From: Powellomyces hirtus
Taxonomy: Eukaryota; Chytridiomycota; Chytridiomycetes; Spizellomycetales; Powellomycetaceae
Assembly: GCA_025526995.1 (NCBI GenBank)
Contig: JAHLKG010000020.1
Location: 1-64,000 of the forward strand
DNA length: 64,000 nucleotides
Direction of reading: 5' to 3'
Of this stretch, positions 1-9,887 are shown piece after piece. How positions within the stretch are numbered: position 1 is the first letter of the stretch; each line of letters opens with the position of its first letter. The notes beneath the pieces are model-generated. The model saw only the letters and a list, made by a program, of their open reading frames with translations. It had not been told where the DNA came from and did not search any database. The position numbers were made by a program, and so were the translations under genes.

Positions 1-959
1 GCGAGTCGGCCCTCGTGAAAGCCGCGTGCGTGGGGCACGTGGACGCTTGCCGCGGGTTGATCGACGGTGGCGCTCGCCTTCCGACTGCGTGGAGGAGGCC
101 GTTGGAGCCCGTCTTTGAGCGCGACAGTCGAGACGTTCTTGCGCTGCTGTTGGATCGCGGCCTGTACACCCTGGACTGCCCGGACGGGAAGGAAACCATC
201 TATGATATCGAAAAGCATGGAAGCTGGGACATTCTCGGGATGTACCTCGCCAGGGGCTGGAATCATCGACAGGATTACACTACGCTCGACGCTGCCGCTG
301 TCCAACGCGGCGAGCTTGGCAACCTCAAACAGCTCATGGAGCTTGGCGTGTGTCCCTACGGCGACCTGTTAATCGAAGCGGCGCTGAGCGGCCACACCGA
401 GATCGTCATGTACCTGCTTGAGGACCAAGAGTGGAATCCTCAGTGGGCTGATGAGTACGACAGGGATGTGTTGGAAATTGCCGCGAGTTGCGGCGACGTA
501 GACATGCTGGCCGCGCTCCTGGAACGCGGCGTGCACAGATACCCCGAGGAACGGTGGAGCATCCATGCGGCCATGGTTCAGGCGCAGCACTATCGAAACT
601 TGGACATGGTCAGGCTGATGGTCACCCACGGTTACTACGACATGACCTTTGAAGCGGGCGACGAAGTTCTCGAGTGGGCCGTGGAACACGGAGACGTGGA
701 GCTCGTCGAGTTCCTTCTGGACGCCGGTGCAGGCGTCCAACCTGTGCTCGGCAGGGCGCTCCGCGTCGCAATCGAGCTGGGCAAGTCGGACATGGAGCGG
801 GCGCTCCGCCGGCTCTGCGACGAGCCCGTGGACGGCTCCACCGCGTCTCCGCCTCCCTCGGACTACTTGGAGGACCCTGAGTGGTGGGGAACCGACTGGC
901 GGCTCAGGCGCGGGCCGCAAAAGCCGCTCAGTTATCGCCGACTGGACATTCGGCCGTGA
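1..959 (+). CDS. Ankyrin-repeat protein, 5' end cut by the window
   Basis: The frame is open from base 3, upstream of the GTG at 15, so the true start lies outside the window and this is the C-terminal part. About seven degenerate ankyrin units are visible, with helix pairs such as ALSGHTEIVMYLL, AASCGDVDMLAALL and AVEHGDVELVEFLLDAG spaced about 30-35 residues apart. The last ~50 residues are Pro/Arg-rich and outside the repeats. Ankyrin repeats are protein-binding scaffolds. No catalytic domain is seen here, so the partner and role cannot be given. The repeats are loose, as is common in large expanded ankyrin families of early-diverging fungi. The gene is GC-rich and appears intron-free over this stretch. 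Stop TGA at 957-959. Confidence 0.75.
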   Translation, partial: ESALVKAACVGHVDACRGLIDGGARLPTAWRRPLEPVFERDSRDVLALLLDRGLYTLDCPDGKETIYDIEKHGSWDILGMYLARGWNHRQDYTTLDAAAVQRGELGNLKQLMELGVCPYGDLLIEAALSGHTEIVMYLLEDQEWNPQWADEYDRDVLEIAASCGDVDMLAALLERGVHRYPEERWSIHAAMVQAQHYRNLDMVRLMVTHGYYDMTFEAGDEVLEWAVEHGDVELVEFLLDAGAGVQPVLGRALRVAIELGKSDMERALRRLCDEPVDGSTASPPPSDYLEDPEWWGTDWRLRRGPQKPLSYRRLDIRP

Positions 960-1763
960 TTCCCTTGTGGTGTAGGTGCGTCTTGAATCTTGCGGTGATG
1001 GTTCTTTTGGCATTGTTTCTAATCAGTTTCCGTGGACTTTTTCTTAAAGTTTTAGATTCGCCATTTGCTCTGCAACGACCTTTACGTAGCCACGGGCTCT
1101 CTGCTGCATGGTAAGAGATACAAAGGCGTAGAATTCGGTAAAGAGTATTTGCGTAAAATATCGCCCTCGCTTTGGCGATTTTCTGGATTACACTGTGACG
1201 GGTACATTAAAGTTTAAAATAGGAGAGATTACGCTCCTGCGCCTGCAAAGAAAAAAAGGCGGTAAATCAGAAATCTAAAATCGAAAAAAGTATATATATA
1301 TATATACAAAGAAATTAGCAGAAAAACGCACGTCGCGTCACCCCGCGTCGCCCAGCGTTTGCCCAAAAGCGGAGTTCCGTCAAGTCGGGGCGGGGATGTT
1401 CCGGCGTCGTCATTGTCGTGCCGGAAAGGTAGCGCCGGCGAACAAGCGAGCCAAACGGCGGGCAGCTTTTGCGACGGTGAGTGCGGCGGGCGTCATTGCT
1501 CGACCCAGACGAGTAAGCAAAACGAAACACGCGGACGAACGACACAGTCTCGGTGGCTGTGCATGCTCCGCGTCTCCGACGGTCGGCGGACTTGCGCGCT
1601 GGTGTTCACGGCGACCGCCGTCTTCCCGCTGCCTTCGTACAGAGGACCCGCGCAACGTCATGCCCAGGTGCGCAACGCCGGACGTTAGTATCTCTCGGCT
1701 TCGTCCACAGCGGCGCACCTCACCAGCCGCACCCTATACTTCCCTTATTTTTTTCACTCCCAG
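960..1763. other. Intergenic, no supported gene
   Basis: AT-rich spacer up to about 1310, including a short (TA)n run near 1290-1305, then GC-rich sequence. Open frames at 1359-1720 have no recognisable domain. They may include the lost first exon (mitochondrial presequence) of the YebC/TACO1 relic, because a good pyrimidine tract and CAG acceptor end at 1763. No start can be fixed. Confidence 0.5.
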
Positions 1764-2190
1764 ACAACAAGTGGTCCAAGAAAAAACGGTTGAAAAGACT
1801 GCAACGACCTGCAGCGCGCAAAGCAAACGCCAAAATCACCAGCCAGATCATATCCTCCGTCAAAGCCGGCGGCGGGGCGACGGACCCCCGCCCCACAACC
1901 TGTACCTCGCGACGGCGCTGCAGGTAGCGCGCGCGCATCAGATGCCCAAAGCGACGCTGGAGACCGCGTTGAAAAAAAGCTGCGGGTGTAGGCGGCAGGG
2001 TCCGCGGGGGAGGAAGATGTGATTTCGTCCGTGTACGAAAGGCTCGCTCCGCCCGGCGTGGCGCTGATCGTCGAAGCGCTCACCGACAACAAGAACCCGC
2101 ACGTTCGCGGAATCCGGCACGCGTTTAAAGACGCCGGCGGGGAGCATGAGGCCCCGTCGCGTACCTCTTTTGAAGCTGCTGGAAAACACG
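1764..2190 (+). pseudogene. YebC/TACO1-family translational activator, frame-broken and truncated
   Basis: Three reading frames in turn give pieces of a YebC/TACO1 protein: NKWSKKKRL and ANAKITSQIISSVKAGGG (from 1766), then NLYLATALQVARAHQMPK and ATLETALKK (about 1896-1978), then [14 protein letters not shown] and [10 protein letters not shown] (about 2056-2140). TACO1 is the mitochondrial regulator of cytochrome oxidase subunit I translation. YebC relatives act on translation of proline stretches. The frame changes lie at or next to homopolymers (C runs near 1886-1894, A7 near 1972, G5 near 2006, C run near 2096, T4 near 2167). The C-terminal half of the family is missing: homology fades near 2185 and the RRP15 gene ends at 2329 on the other strand. 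The consensus GLAPGG is altered. A broken, truncated gene is the best reading. Poor consensus quality could explain the indels but not the missing half. Confidence 0.72.
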
Positions 2191-2328
2191 GACGACGTCG
2201 CGAACGTACATCACAACGCGAGATAACCCGCCAGACAGTTGAGCATGAAACATTAAAAAAATAAATTAAACCGGAAAAGAACAAGAGATGCTATACTACG
2301 TCGCCGTCCTCCTCCTCGCCTCTTCTTC

Positions 2329-3290
2329 TCAGTGGTTTGGCGCCTTCATCATATCGTCCTCCTTGGCCCACGATGGACCAGAGTCGGTGGATTCTGCGGG
2401 TTTCGTGCTGGTCTTCTGGAGGCAGCGAGGACAGCGTTCCAGCACATCGTCAAAAGCATTCTGACGCTATCCCCGAGCGTAGCGGCCCTTACCTCGGCAG
2501 GCCCGGTTTTTGTTGCACCTTCCGTGGCGCTCTTCGGGTTGAGTGTGTCCAAGAAGGAGTTTTTCGAGATGACCGGCGCTAAAAGAGAAAAAGAGGTTTG
2601 AAATCCGCGTCTACTTGCTAAAGATCAAGACCCGAACAAATTTGCAGATGTCACTCACCCGCGTCCCTGCTTTCCCAGATGCCGTCCGACTTGACGATCT
2701 CGGCGGTCTTTTGAGCCACCCTGATGGCGTTGAACAGCTGGACCACGCCTCGGGTGGAGACTTTTTCGCGGAGTTTCCTTTCGTAGTCGGTGATGGTGTG
2801 GTCGGGGACGGTGTGACCAACCTCGGCCTTCTTTTTCTTCTCGGCTGTGATGACTCGCCGAGCCTCTTCTTCGAGCTTTTCATTGTCGAGGTGCCTTTGC
2901 TTTGCGAGGATAGGTCGCTAATTGCCGGGAAATGAAAAAGCATCAGACAAGGGCTTCGGCTGCGAGTTTTGGTCTGACGTCTCGCCGCCACATGCCCTGA
3001 CGGGGATGTACGTACGGATGGTCCTTGCCGCCAAGCTCGCCAGAGAGATTCTCTCCAATCGCGCCGGCGAGCTTAGACTCTTGTGTTTCGCGCGGGCCGG
3101 CGGAGGCAGCGACATCGCCTTCCAACTCCGCCTCCTCTTTTTGCGCCCCTGAGTCGTCGTCCATGGCGTCCATGTCAAATTCGTCGCCCGCTTCGTTGTC
3201 CTCGTCCTCGTCCCCCTCCAGGTTCTCCAGACCTTCCGCCTCGCTTTCGTTGCTGGAGCCCGCCACGGCAGCCGCTTGCTCAAAGCTCAT
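2329..3290 (-). CDS. RRP15: RRP15-like ribosomal RNA processing protein (60S biogenesis)
   Basis: Four exons: 3290-3012, 2917-2659, 2578-2493, 2415-2329. All phases agree and give 236 residues. Rrp15 is a nucleolar pre-60S factor needed for 27S pre-rRNA processing. The N-terminal ~65 residues are Glu/Asp-rich (DEDEDNEAGDEFDMD). Exon 1 ends in the conserved stretch ESKLAGAIGENL. Exon 2 holds the core RPILAKQ, a Lys/Glu helix and RGVVQLFNAIRVAQK, the family hallmark. Exon 3 holds ISKNSFLDTL and exon 4 ends in GPSWAKEDDMM. Introns are short with GTACAT, GTGAGT and GTAAGG donors. The ATG at 3290 is the first Met and is followed directly by acidic coding sequence. The gene is intact, in contrast to the broken TACO1 relic beside it. 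Product assignment is by family motif recognition. Confidence 0.85.
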
Positions 3291-3296
3291 CAGATC

Positions 3297-3312
3297 GGGT
3301 TAGGGTTAGGGG
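3297..3312 (-). promoter_or_regulatory. Telomere-repeat-like box upstream of RRP15
   Basis: Two tandem TTAGGG units (CCCTAA on the coding strand) lie 7-22 bases before the RRP15 ATG. Such boxes in promoters of ribosome-biogenesis genes are known binding sites for Tbf1/telobox factors in fungi and plants. Only two units are present and coding sequence flanks one side, so this is not a chromosome end. The regulatory role is inferred. Confidence 0.5.
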
Positions 3313-6156
3313 TTTCAGATGCTTCTTGTTACGCGAGGATTTTATACGGGGAGTCTATCTGGGGGGTGGCAGGAGTGAGGTCCTAACTCGAATCTATACT
3401 GCCAGCGGGGATGTCAGACGAAGAGGGGCCGTGCGCTGCGGGCCCGCGCAGGGCTTCCGGCGGAGCCGGCGGGCCCCTCGTGGTCGGCGTGGTATTTGCG
3501 GGCGTCGTTGGCGTCCCGTGCAGTTGCAGCGTCGGGCGTCCCGTGGGGATGCGCTCACGTCGGCGCATGTGTCGTGAGCCGCGGGGGTCGGAGGGGTCGC
3601 CGACCCTGCGTGGGGATTGCGCAGCGGTCGGCGGAGTCCCTGGCGTTCGCGTGTGCCGCGCGCGCCGTCCCTTTGTTCCCACCCCGTCCAGCTAGCGGCA
3701 GCTTGAGATATGCCAGCATCGCCGGTTAAGTCCGTTTGCCCGCCGCACCTCGTTGTTTCGTCGTGCGAGCTGTTTCCGTTGGCCCCGTCACCCCGTTGCT
3801 TGCCGAGCGCCCATCCCGCTGTCCCGTCCTTCCTTTTCTTCGTCCCGTCGCTCTCCTTGTCGCCCTTCGGCCCGCGTTCCTGCACCCTCGTCCTTTCGCC
3901 CGTCGCTTTCGTCTTCCGTCTTTGCGTTGCGTCCCCTGCTGCTTGTCCGTCCGCCGCTTCTTCGCCGTCTTCTTCTTCGCCGCTTTCTTCGTCCTCGTCT
4001 CCAACAATATGCCTCGTTCCAAAACGCCGACCTACCATACGATGGGTAACGTCACGTCGCCCCCGTGCCGCCCGGGAATCCGCCCGTGGATTCGCAGAGC
4101 GTTGCTGCCTGCGATTGCCGATCGGAAGGGCGTCGCATTGTTGCTTGCCGGGTACTGCAAGCAGATCGCGCGCCGCGGCGCCGTCTCGTCCAGGTAGGCC
4201 CGGAAGTACACCAAGTACGTCACCGCCCGGCTCGTCGCGCCCGTCTCCACCGCTACCCCCACCATCGCCGGGAATTGGCCCGCTCCCCACGCGGACATGG
4301 GCAAGGACGACATGGCCGCTAAGTTGGACTCCGACGTTGATCCCCAACAAAGTGGCTTCGTTGCAGACATGGGCTCGGCCTCCAGGCGGGGGCGCGTTCC
4401 TCATCTCGGCGCGGCGTTCGCTCCAGTCGCGGCCGGCGCCATTTGTGCGTCGGGCAAGATCGTCCCCGACGGCAAGAACCGCTCTGAGTGGGTCCTGGCG
4501 CCCTGGCCCCACGCGGGGCAGCGGGCTCTCGCACGGTCGATCGTGGAGCGGATGCGCATGTACCTCGCTCAGGACACCTCTCACGCGAAGCGGTTCCTCG
4601 CCCTTTCCGCCGACCTGCACGGGAGGGTTAGGAAAAAGGTTGGACCATGATTGTTTGCTCAACCTGATCTTCTCCTCATCCAGTTTCAGTTCAAACTGGT
4701 GCAACCGAGCGCAGTCCGCAAAACATTACCTTGTCTCCCGATGGAGCAGAGCTGACGTCTGACGAGGACGTCTCTAAGGCTGCCTGCCCCAGCTGCAGGA
4801 CGGTATTATGCCCCGTCGAGACGCGACCGAGAGGATGACGATTTCTTTCCGTCAGTGCCCCACGTCTGGCCTGGTGCGGCATACGCCCGGTGAGGACGTC
4901 AGAGAAGCTGTCAGTCTGAGCCCTCCACGTTCTCAGCTGCCGATCAGTACGGTGCCCCGTCGAAACTCGACCAACATGGTGGTGACTTCTTCTTGTCAGA
5001 GCCTCAAGGAACGGACAGGGCGCAGTGTATGTCTGCTGGACCTGGAGTTCAGGAGTGCAGGCTGCGAGGCTCCCCCCTCTTTCCTCTATCACGCAGCTGA
5101 TTTCTGGAGAAGATGTCCCTGAACCCGTTTGGCCCAGCCCGCCACGCACCCCTTGAAACAGCAGCGGGTCGAGTTGCGACGGAGACGATTGCCTGTTTCT
5201 TCTTGGCATCGCCGCAAGGAACTGAGCAAGTCCTGATGCCTTACGTCAATCAAAGTGACCTATCGTGGGGCATCAAGAGCATGATCCGCTTCAAATGGTG
5301 AGCTCGGGGCAGCCTTTCCTTTGATCATGTGCGGTGAAACTCATGCTGTTCTTTTAGCTATACACTCCCAAACTATGGCATGACTTCGTTAAACCACGTC
5401 AAGTTTCACGGCCTGCATACATTTTTCAGCATGCCATACAAACCTCGGCGCGGGAACAACAGGCTTTGAAACGAACAAGCAATCGCGAAGTTGAGCGAGA
5501 GAATCTGTGGATTTTCTTGAGTGTTGAAGCAATCCGTCCACTTTGTGAAGCCTTTGTTTGTCAACTTTGAGGACTTTTGAGTAGTTTCTGGTGAGCATTC
5601 ACTGTATTTGGGGTGTTTGAGCATTTCTGCAAGATGCTGAGACAAATCTAAATCAAGAACAAATACATCAAGGGATACCTCTGTTCTGTCCGCGCTCTCA
5701 GCTATGGAAGCATTGCAAACCACATCACTGTGGCTGTGGACGTACGGAAGCTCCAATATGCCGTGACGCCCCAGTTAAGAGCACAGGGATGCTCTGCAAG
5801 TTGCGGGCACAGAGCTGGAGGCGTCACGGCGGCGTTTACAAAACCTGAGGGTGGGGGCGTTTGCGAGGATGGCGGGCATCTCTTGAGCTCAACCAGCCAG
5901 CGAGATGTGTATATATTTTCGGAGACATAAACTAGCAGGGGGTGGCTTAATAGCATTTTTTGGAATAATAGCATTGCACACGTGGCGGTCAGGCCATCCC
6001 TAACGCGAACGATGAATCGAAGAACAGACAACGTCCAAATTCAAACACGGCCACGCCGATTGTGGTACTGCACTGGTAAGACGTCACGCGTCCACGCCCC
6101 AGTAGTAGTACGATTACCCCAATCCTCCATCGACCTCCACCGTCTTCTCTGCCTAC
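3313..6156. other. 2.8 kb without a recognisable gene
   Basis: GC-rich to about 5300, then more balanced. Long frames exist on both strands (for example 3710-4762 plus and 4704-3394 minus), but they overlap each other, are Arg/Pro/Ser-rich and have no domain I know. The most protein-like stretch is plus strand 4009-4650, interrupted by a TAG at 4195 (pieces such as LLLAGYCKQIARRGAV, and KIVPDGKNRSEWVLAPWP from about 4457). It could be a relic or a two-exon hypothetical gene. From 5300 to 6156 I see nothing. Confidence 0.4.
4764..4972. repeat. Two diverged tandem copies of a ~130-145 bp segment
   Basis: GAGGACGTC followed by a related stretch occurs at 4764 and again at 4892. A block from CAGCTGC to CCCCGTCG.GAC.CGACC occurs at 4790-4828 and 4934-4972 with most bases shared. 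The shift between copies is about 128-144 bases. Both copies lie in sequence with no supported gene. Confidence 0.4.
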
Positions 6157-7578
6157 TCAAAAATCGACAAACTCGTTGGCAATCTCTGCAAGTTAAATGA
6201 ACATCATGTGAGTACAGTAGGCATCCTTGCTCAGCGCTCTAACACGCTTACCGTTTGTGGCCTGACCCAGGTCGATCAGCCGAACGACGCCATTCGCAAT
6301 AACGAAATTCTCCCTTTTGACGTCGTTGTGGGCGAAACCAAGGCTGTTCACCTGGGCGAGACAGTCGTTGCACATTGCTCGGAGAGTGGAGAGCACCCCA
6401 CCGTTGGTTTCGTAAGTCCCGAGGTTCTCGCCACAGTCCTCGAGGACCAGGATCTGCAGCATGTCCCAAACTTCGACGTAGGCAATGAGGCGCGGGATCA
6501 CGCTACCAGAGAGGGAAGCCAGCGCCTCATACACCGACACCTCCCACTCCAGCTCTTCCGCAGCTTCTTGTTGCTTCGACGCATCAACAATCTTCATTAC
6601 GACCGGAGCGCCGAAGTATGTTCCGCGAACGATTACGCCGACTCGGCTGCGGTCAACACCTCTGCTGAAGTGGATGGCTCGGACGTCGACGTTCTGCAGT
6701 GTGTAGGGGTCCGAGGAAGCGCTTGGAATGGGAGGGATGGTAGTTCGCCGGGTTGGGGCTGATGAGGAAGTGGGCGAGGCGTAAAACCAGTTGTGTTCAG
6801 CAAGTACAACAACCGTAAGATACGCTTCCAGCAGGGCCTTCGTATTCGTGTAGGGAAATGCGTCCGTGACCTCCAAACGACCTCCGCCAGCGTCGACTCT
6901 CCGGAAGAACCACGTTTGGACGTAGTTGGTCAAGATCCCGTACCGGAGGTGGTTGAAGGTCATGTATCCATAGAGCTGGTGGACGACTCTGGTGAGCTTG
7001 GCCCGTGGGTTGTTGCGAACGGAGGGCCATTCGGTGAGGATGGGAGCGGTCTAGTAAGGAATATGACGGTCAGCTTAGAATATCTCTGGCAAGTAGGGGC
7101 TTGCCGCTCGCTAAGAAAAACTTTGTCGGCAACTGACCTGCGGAAATGCCCAATCCGTCTTTACTTCGATAACCAACTTTGGCTTGGTGCTCGGGCCGGA
7201 ACGGTAAACATAGTCAGGGAGTCCGATGGCGTGCTTGTTTCCTCCTATTATCGCAAAAGCAGGACTGTCGTACAGCGGCGCCAGGCACTTCAGCAAAGAC
7301 TTGTGGACCGTTGTGCGGATGGCTAACCGAACGCATTCCTCGCCAGTGACGGGCTCTGGGTCAAACGGCCCAAGAGCAGCGGTGGCGGGCACCTGTGCGA
7401 CGCCCCAGGTTTCTTTCGCGGTGGCGACGTCGGCAGAGAAGGTCTGCCAGCTGGCGAGAGTGTTCAAGTCAGTCCGCGGATACCTCGGCGTGGTGGTCGT
7501 TGTTGACGTGAGGTGCTTATCGTATTCGAGTGGGGCAAGAAGCGATGAGTTTGCGACCAGCGAGGCGACAGTCTGCAT
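6157..7578 (-). CDS. PD-(D/E)XK nuclease-fold plus protein-kinase-like fusion (Crinkler-effector type)
   Basis: Exons 7578-7138, 7050-6252 and 6185-6157, phases consistent, 422 residues. The N-terminal part ends in a textbook PD-(D/E)XK motif: P121-D122, fifteen residues, then E138-V-K140 (LPDYVY ... LVIEVKTDW). A divergent kinase domain follows: the ATP lysine in APVVMKIV (K300), catalytic loop HNDVKREN (H388-N-D390) and IDLGQA in place of DFG (D407). The protein ends about 15 residues after DLG, so the usual kinase C-lobe helices are missing. Restriction-endonuclease-fold plus kinase fusions are described among Crinkler (CR) effectors and related conflict systems of oomycetes, chytrids and other eukaryotes. 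No secretion signal is evident. Nuclease or kinase activity is inferred from residues only. The gene is divergent from TIP41. Confidence 0.72.
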
Positions 7579-8019
7579 TGTAAAGGGTGAAGTTTGGTGG
7601 GGTTTGTTTGGTGTGTGCAGGAAACGGAAATAATGTCTGGCAGAAGTGGAGTTTTGGCCGAGCCGTTGCGGGGGAGGGGGGGGGGGGGGGGGGGGGTTTG
7701 GGTGGAGCGACGCTGGCGGGAATGTGTGGTTGACCTCGTTTGATTCTTCGAAGTTGTGTTTAAGGGAAAAAAGAAAATGCACAAACAATTTTATCTGGAC
7801 TCACCCTGTTATTGTATTGCGAGGCACTTTACACAAAAGAACACGAGAAGTTGCAACATGGTCTGACGCGGGCGTGATGTAGTGACACCCAGAAAGTAAC
7901 GAAGAAACTCGCCCAAAGACTTACTACATCGTCAAAAAAGGCAGGGAAGAAGAAGGAGAAGGTTATTTGCGCAACACACTTTCGGAAGTGACTGTAACGA
8001 TCGCTGAACAGCAACAAAA
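7579..8019. promoter_or_regulatory. Divergent intergenic region with a 21-G homopolymer
   Basis: This 441-bp spacer separates the nuclease-kinase gene (minus) from TIP41 (plus), so it must hold both promoters. It contains a run of 21 G at 7676-7696, about 100 bases upstream of the minus-strand ATG. No clear TATA box or other known motif is seen. Confidence 0.4.
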
Positions 8020-9212
8020 ATGACGAACCCGCCACACACCTTGATCAGCAATGGTCCCGAGAAAGGAATCAATCTGCATGGGTGGACAATCACAACATGC
8101 AAGACCGCCATTTTCAACTGCGGCGAGCTGGAAAGGTAAAAGTTGGAGCCGGCCAAACACTAGAGCTATGCTGCCTGTCGGAGACTCTGAGTTCTGATCG
8201 TGTTGCGTGTAGAGCTTCGCAAGAACTCGCAGTGCCAAATCCGGAAATGCTCTTTGGCAACAACCATTTGACGATCGCTCACGAGTCGGGACTGAAGATC
8301 ACGTTCAAGGCCATGGATGCCCTCCAGCGGGTCGATGCATCACCGAATGCTGCTGAAGGAATCAAAGTCGCATGTGCTGTTCACTGGGCAAAGAACAAGT
8401 AGGTTGCGCCCAAGCTCAAATTCGATCCTCAAGCTTGTTCCTGATCGAAAGAAAACTAGTGCAGAAGCCGCCGAGAAAATCAAGGATGTTATCAAACCGT
8501 ACGATTGGACGTACACAACCGACTATACGGGCACCGTGGAGTCGGCCGCTCAGCCTTTCCAGACAACTCGCGATACCATTAACATTGAGCAACTCAAGAG
8601 GCCGGATCCGATACTGTTTTACGACGAGCTAGTATTATACGAGGATGAATTAGCAGACAACGGGACGGCCATGCTCAGTTTACGGGTGGTAGGTGTTAAG
8701 AACCACCAATAATGCACATTAGCGCCGCAGGAGTCTAACTCTCGGCATTACTACCACACGTATTGCAGAGAGTAATGCCAACATGCTTCCTCATTCTGTT
8801 GCGATTTTTCCTACGAGTGGATGATGTTCTGTTCCGCGTGAATGACACGCGTCTGTACCACGAGTTTGGCACAAACCATCTGGTGCGTGAGTATACCAGC
8901 CGAGACGAAGAATACAGCCGGATACGAGGAGTAAGTAGCCTTCCTGTTGCGACTGGTCGTCAAAATTGAAATGTGATCTGAACTCTTTTTGTCTCGCAGA
9001 AACTCCCGAAAGCCGCTCCGTGGGACTTGCGGAAACAGGGCGCCGAGGACTTATCATCGCTGACAGATCCAAACTGGGTGTCGGCCACCATGACCGCGGT
9101 CGGTCCATCCGCGCCGACAACAGTTCTAGATTCCGTAGCAGAACTGAAACCTAGCCTTCCATCCCCTGGGAAGTACCTCCTGATTCGAGAGAGCGTAAAG
9201 GTCACCGCGTAA
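8020..9212 (+). CDS. TIP41: TIP41-like protein (TOR/PP2A-phosphatase regulator)
   Basis: Five exons: 8020-8135, 8213-8398, 8460-8688, 8769-8930, 9000-9212; 301 residues. Tip41 binds PP2A-type catalytic subunits and the Tap42/alpha4 regulator downstream of TOR. Family blocks appear in order: [10 protein letters not shown] in exon 1, [14 protein letters not shown] and [11 protein letters not shown] in exon 2, [14 protein letters not shown] and [10 protein letters not shown] plus [10 protein letters not shown] in exon 3, [18 protein letters not shown] and YHEFG with REYTSR in exon 4. The exon 2 donor at 8399 (GTAGGT) removes an in-frame TAG. The last ~70 residues (exon 5) are poorly conserved in the family. 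The ATG is chosen because it opens the frame 16 codons before INLHGW. Confidence 0.9.
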
Positions 9213-9887
9213 AAGTTCACGATCACAATCGAGCGATATTCCGAAACTATCTTCGGTGGCCCATATCTTTCCGCCGTAGCTTCCTTCAATCGGATGTCAA
9301 CACCGTTCTCCTCCTCCCTTCCCGGCCAGGTTAATCGCATTTGAAGCGGCAATCTGTGAGCACACGAGATGTATGCTGATTTTCGAGCAGCTCAATGCCG
9401 GTGACACCAAGATCATAGTTAGCCTCTATAGTAACGACCAGGGGTCCTGCCACAGGAGCATTTGTGCCAGCTCTCAATTTTTGCAGTATTTTTGTGACAA
9501 CTGGCGATACTTGTGGTTATTGGCAAAACGACATTGCTGATGTTTGATCCCAAGAACTTTGAAATTTTGAGTGTTGATAATATTTGATCCATGAAAGCTT
9601 TGTATTCTATTACAAAATTGCCTAATCAAGATGATGACTTGGTTTTCATCAGTTCTTACAGAGTTTGTGGTCTAAATTTAATGCATAGCCTTATTCGTTG
9701 TCATTCTGTGATGGTACTAGTCCTTATAAGCAAGATGAGATTGCACCGTTGTGTTGGTCAGATTCAACGTTTGTATAGTTGTTAATACGTAAGATCTATC
9801 TGATGATATAACTCCAAAATTGTATGCCAGCAAGGGAATTTGTACAAAGCGTGTCCTGATGTCAAGGATAAAACAATGTACGGACTT
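9213..9887. other. Convergent intergenic spacer, nothing recognised
   Basis: AT-rich sequence between the 3' ends of TIP41 and RPC25. A 64-codon frame at 9591-9785 has no recognisable motif and ordinary AT-rich composition. Confidence 0.4.

Noticed and set aside
3297..3312. Possible chromosome end (telomere repeats)
   Set aside because: Only two TTAGGG units, with ordinary genes on both sides; read instead as a promoter box.
3394..4704. 436-codon minus-strand and 350-codon plus-strand open frames over the same bases
   Set aside because: They overlap each other in GC-rich sequence, are Arg/Ser/Pro-biased, lack any domain and have no usable splice structure. Long open frames are expected by chance at this composition.
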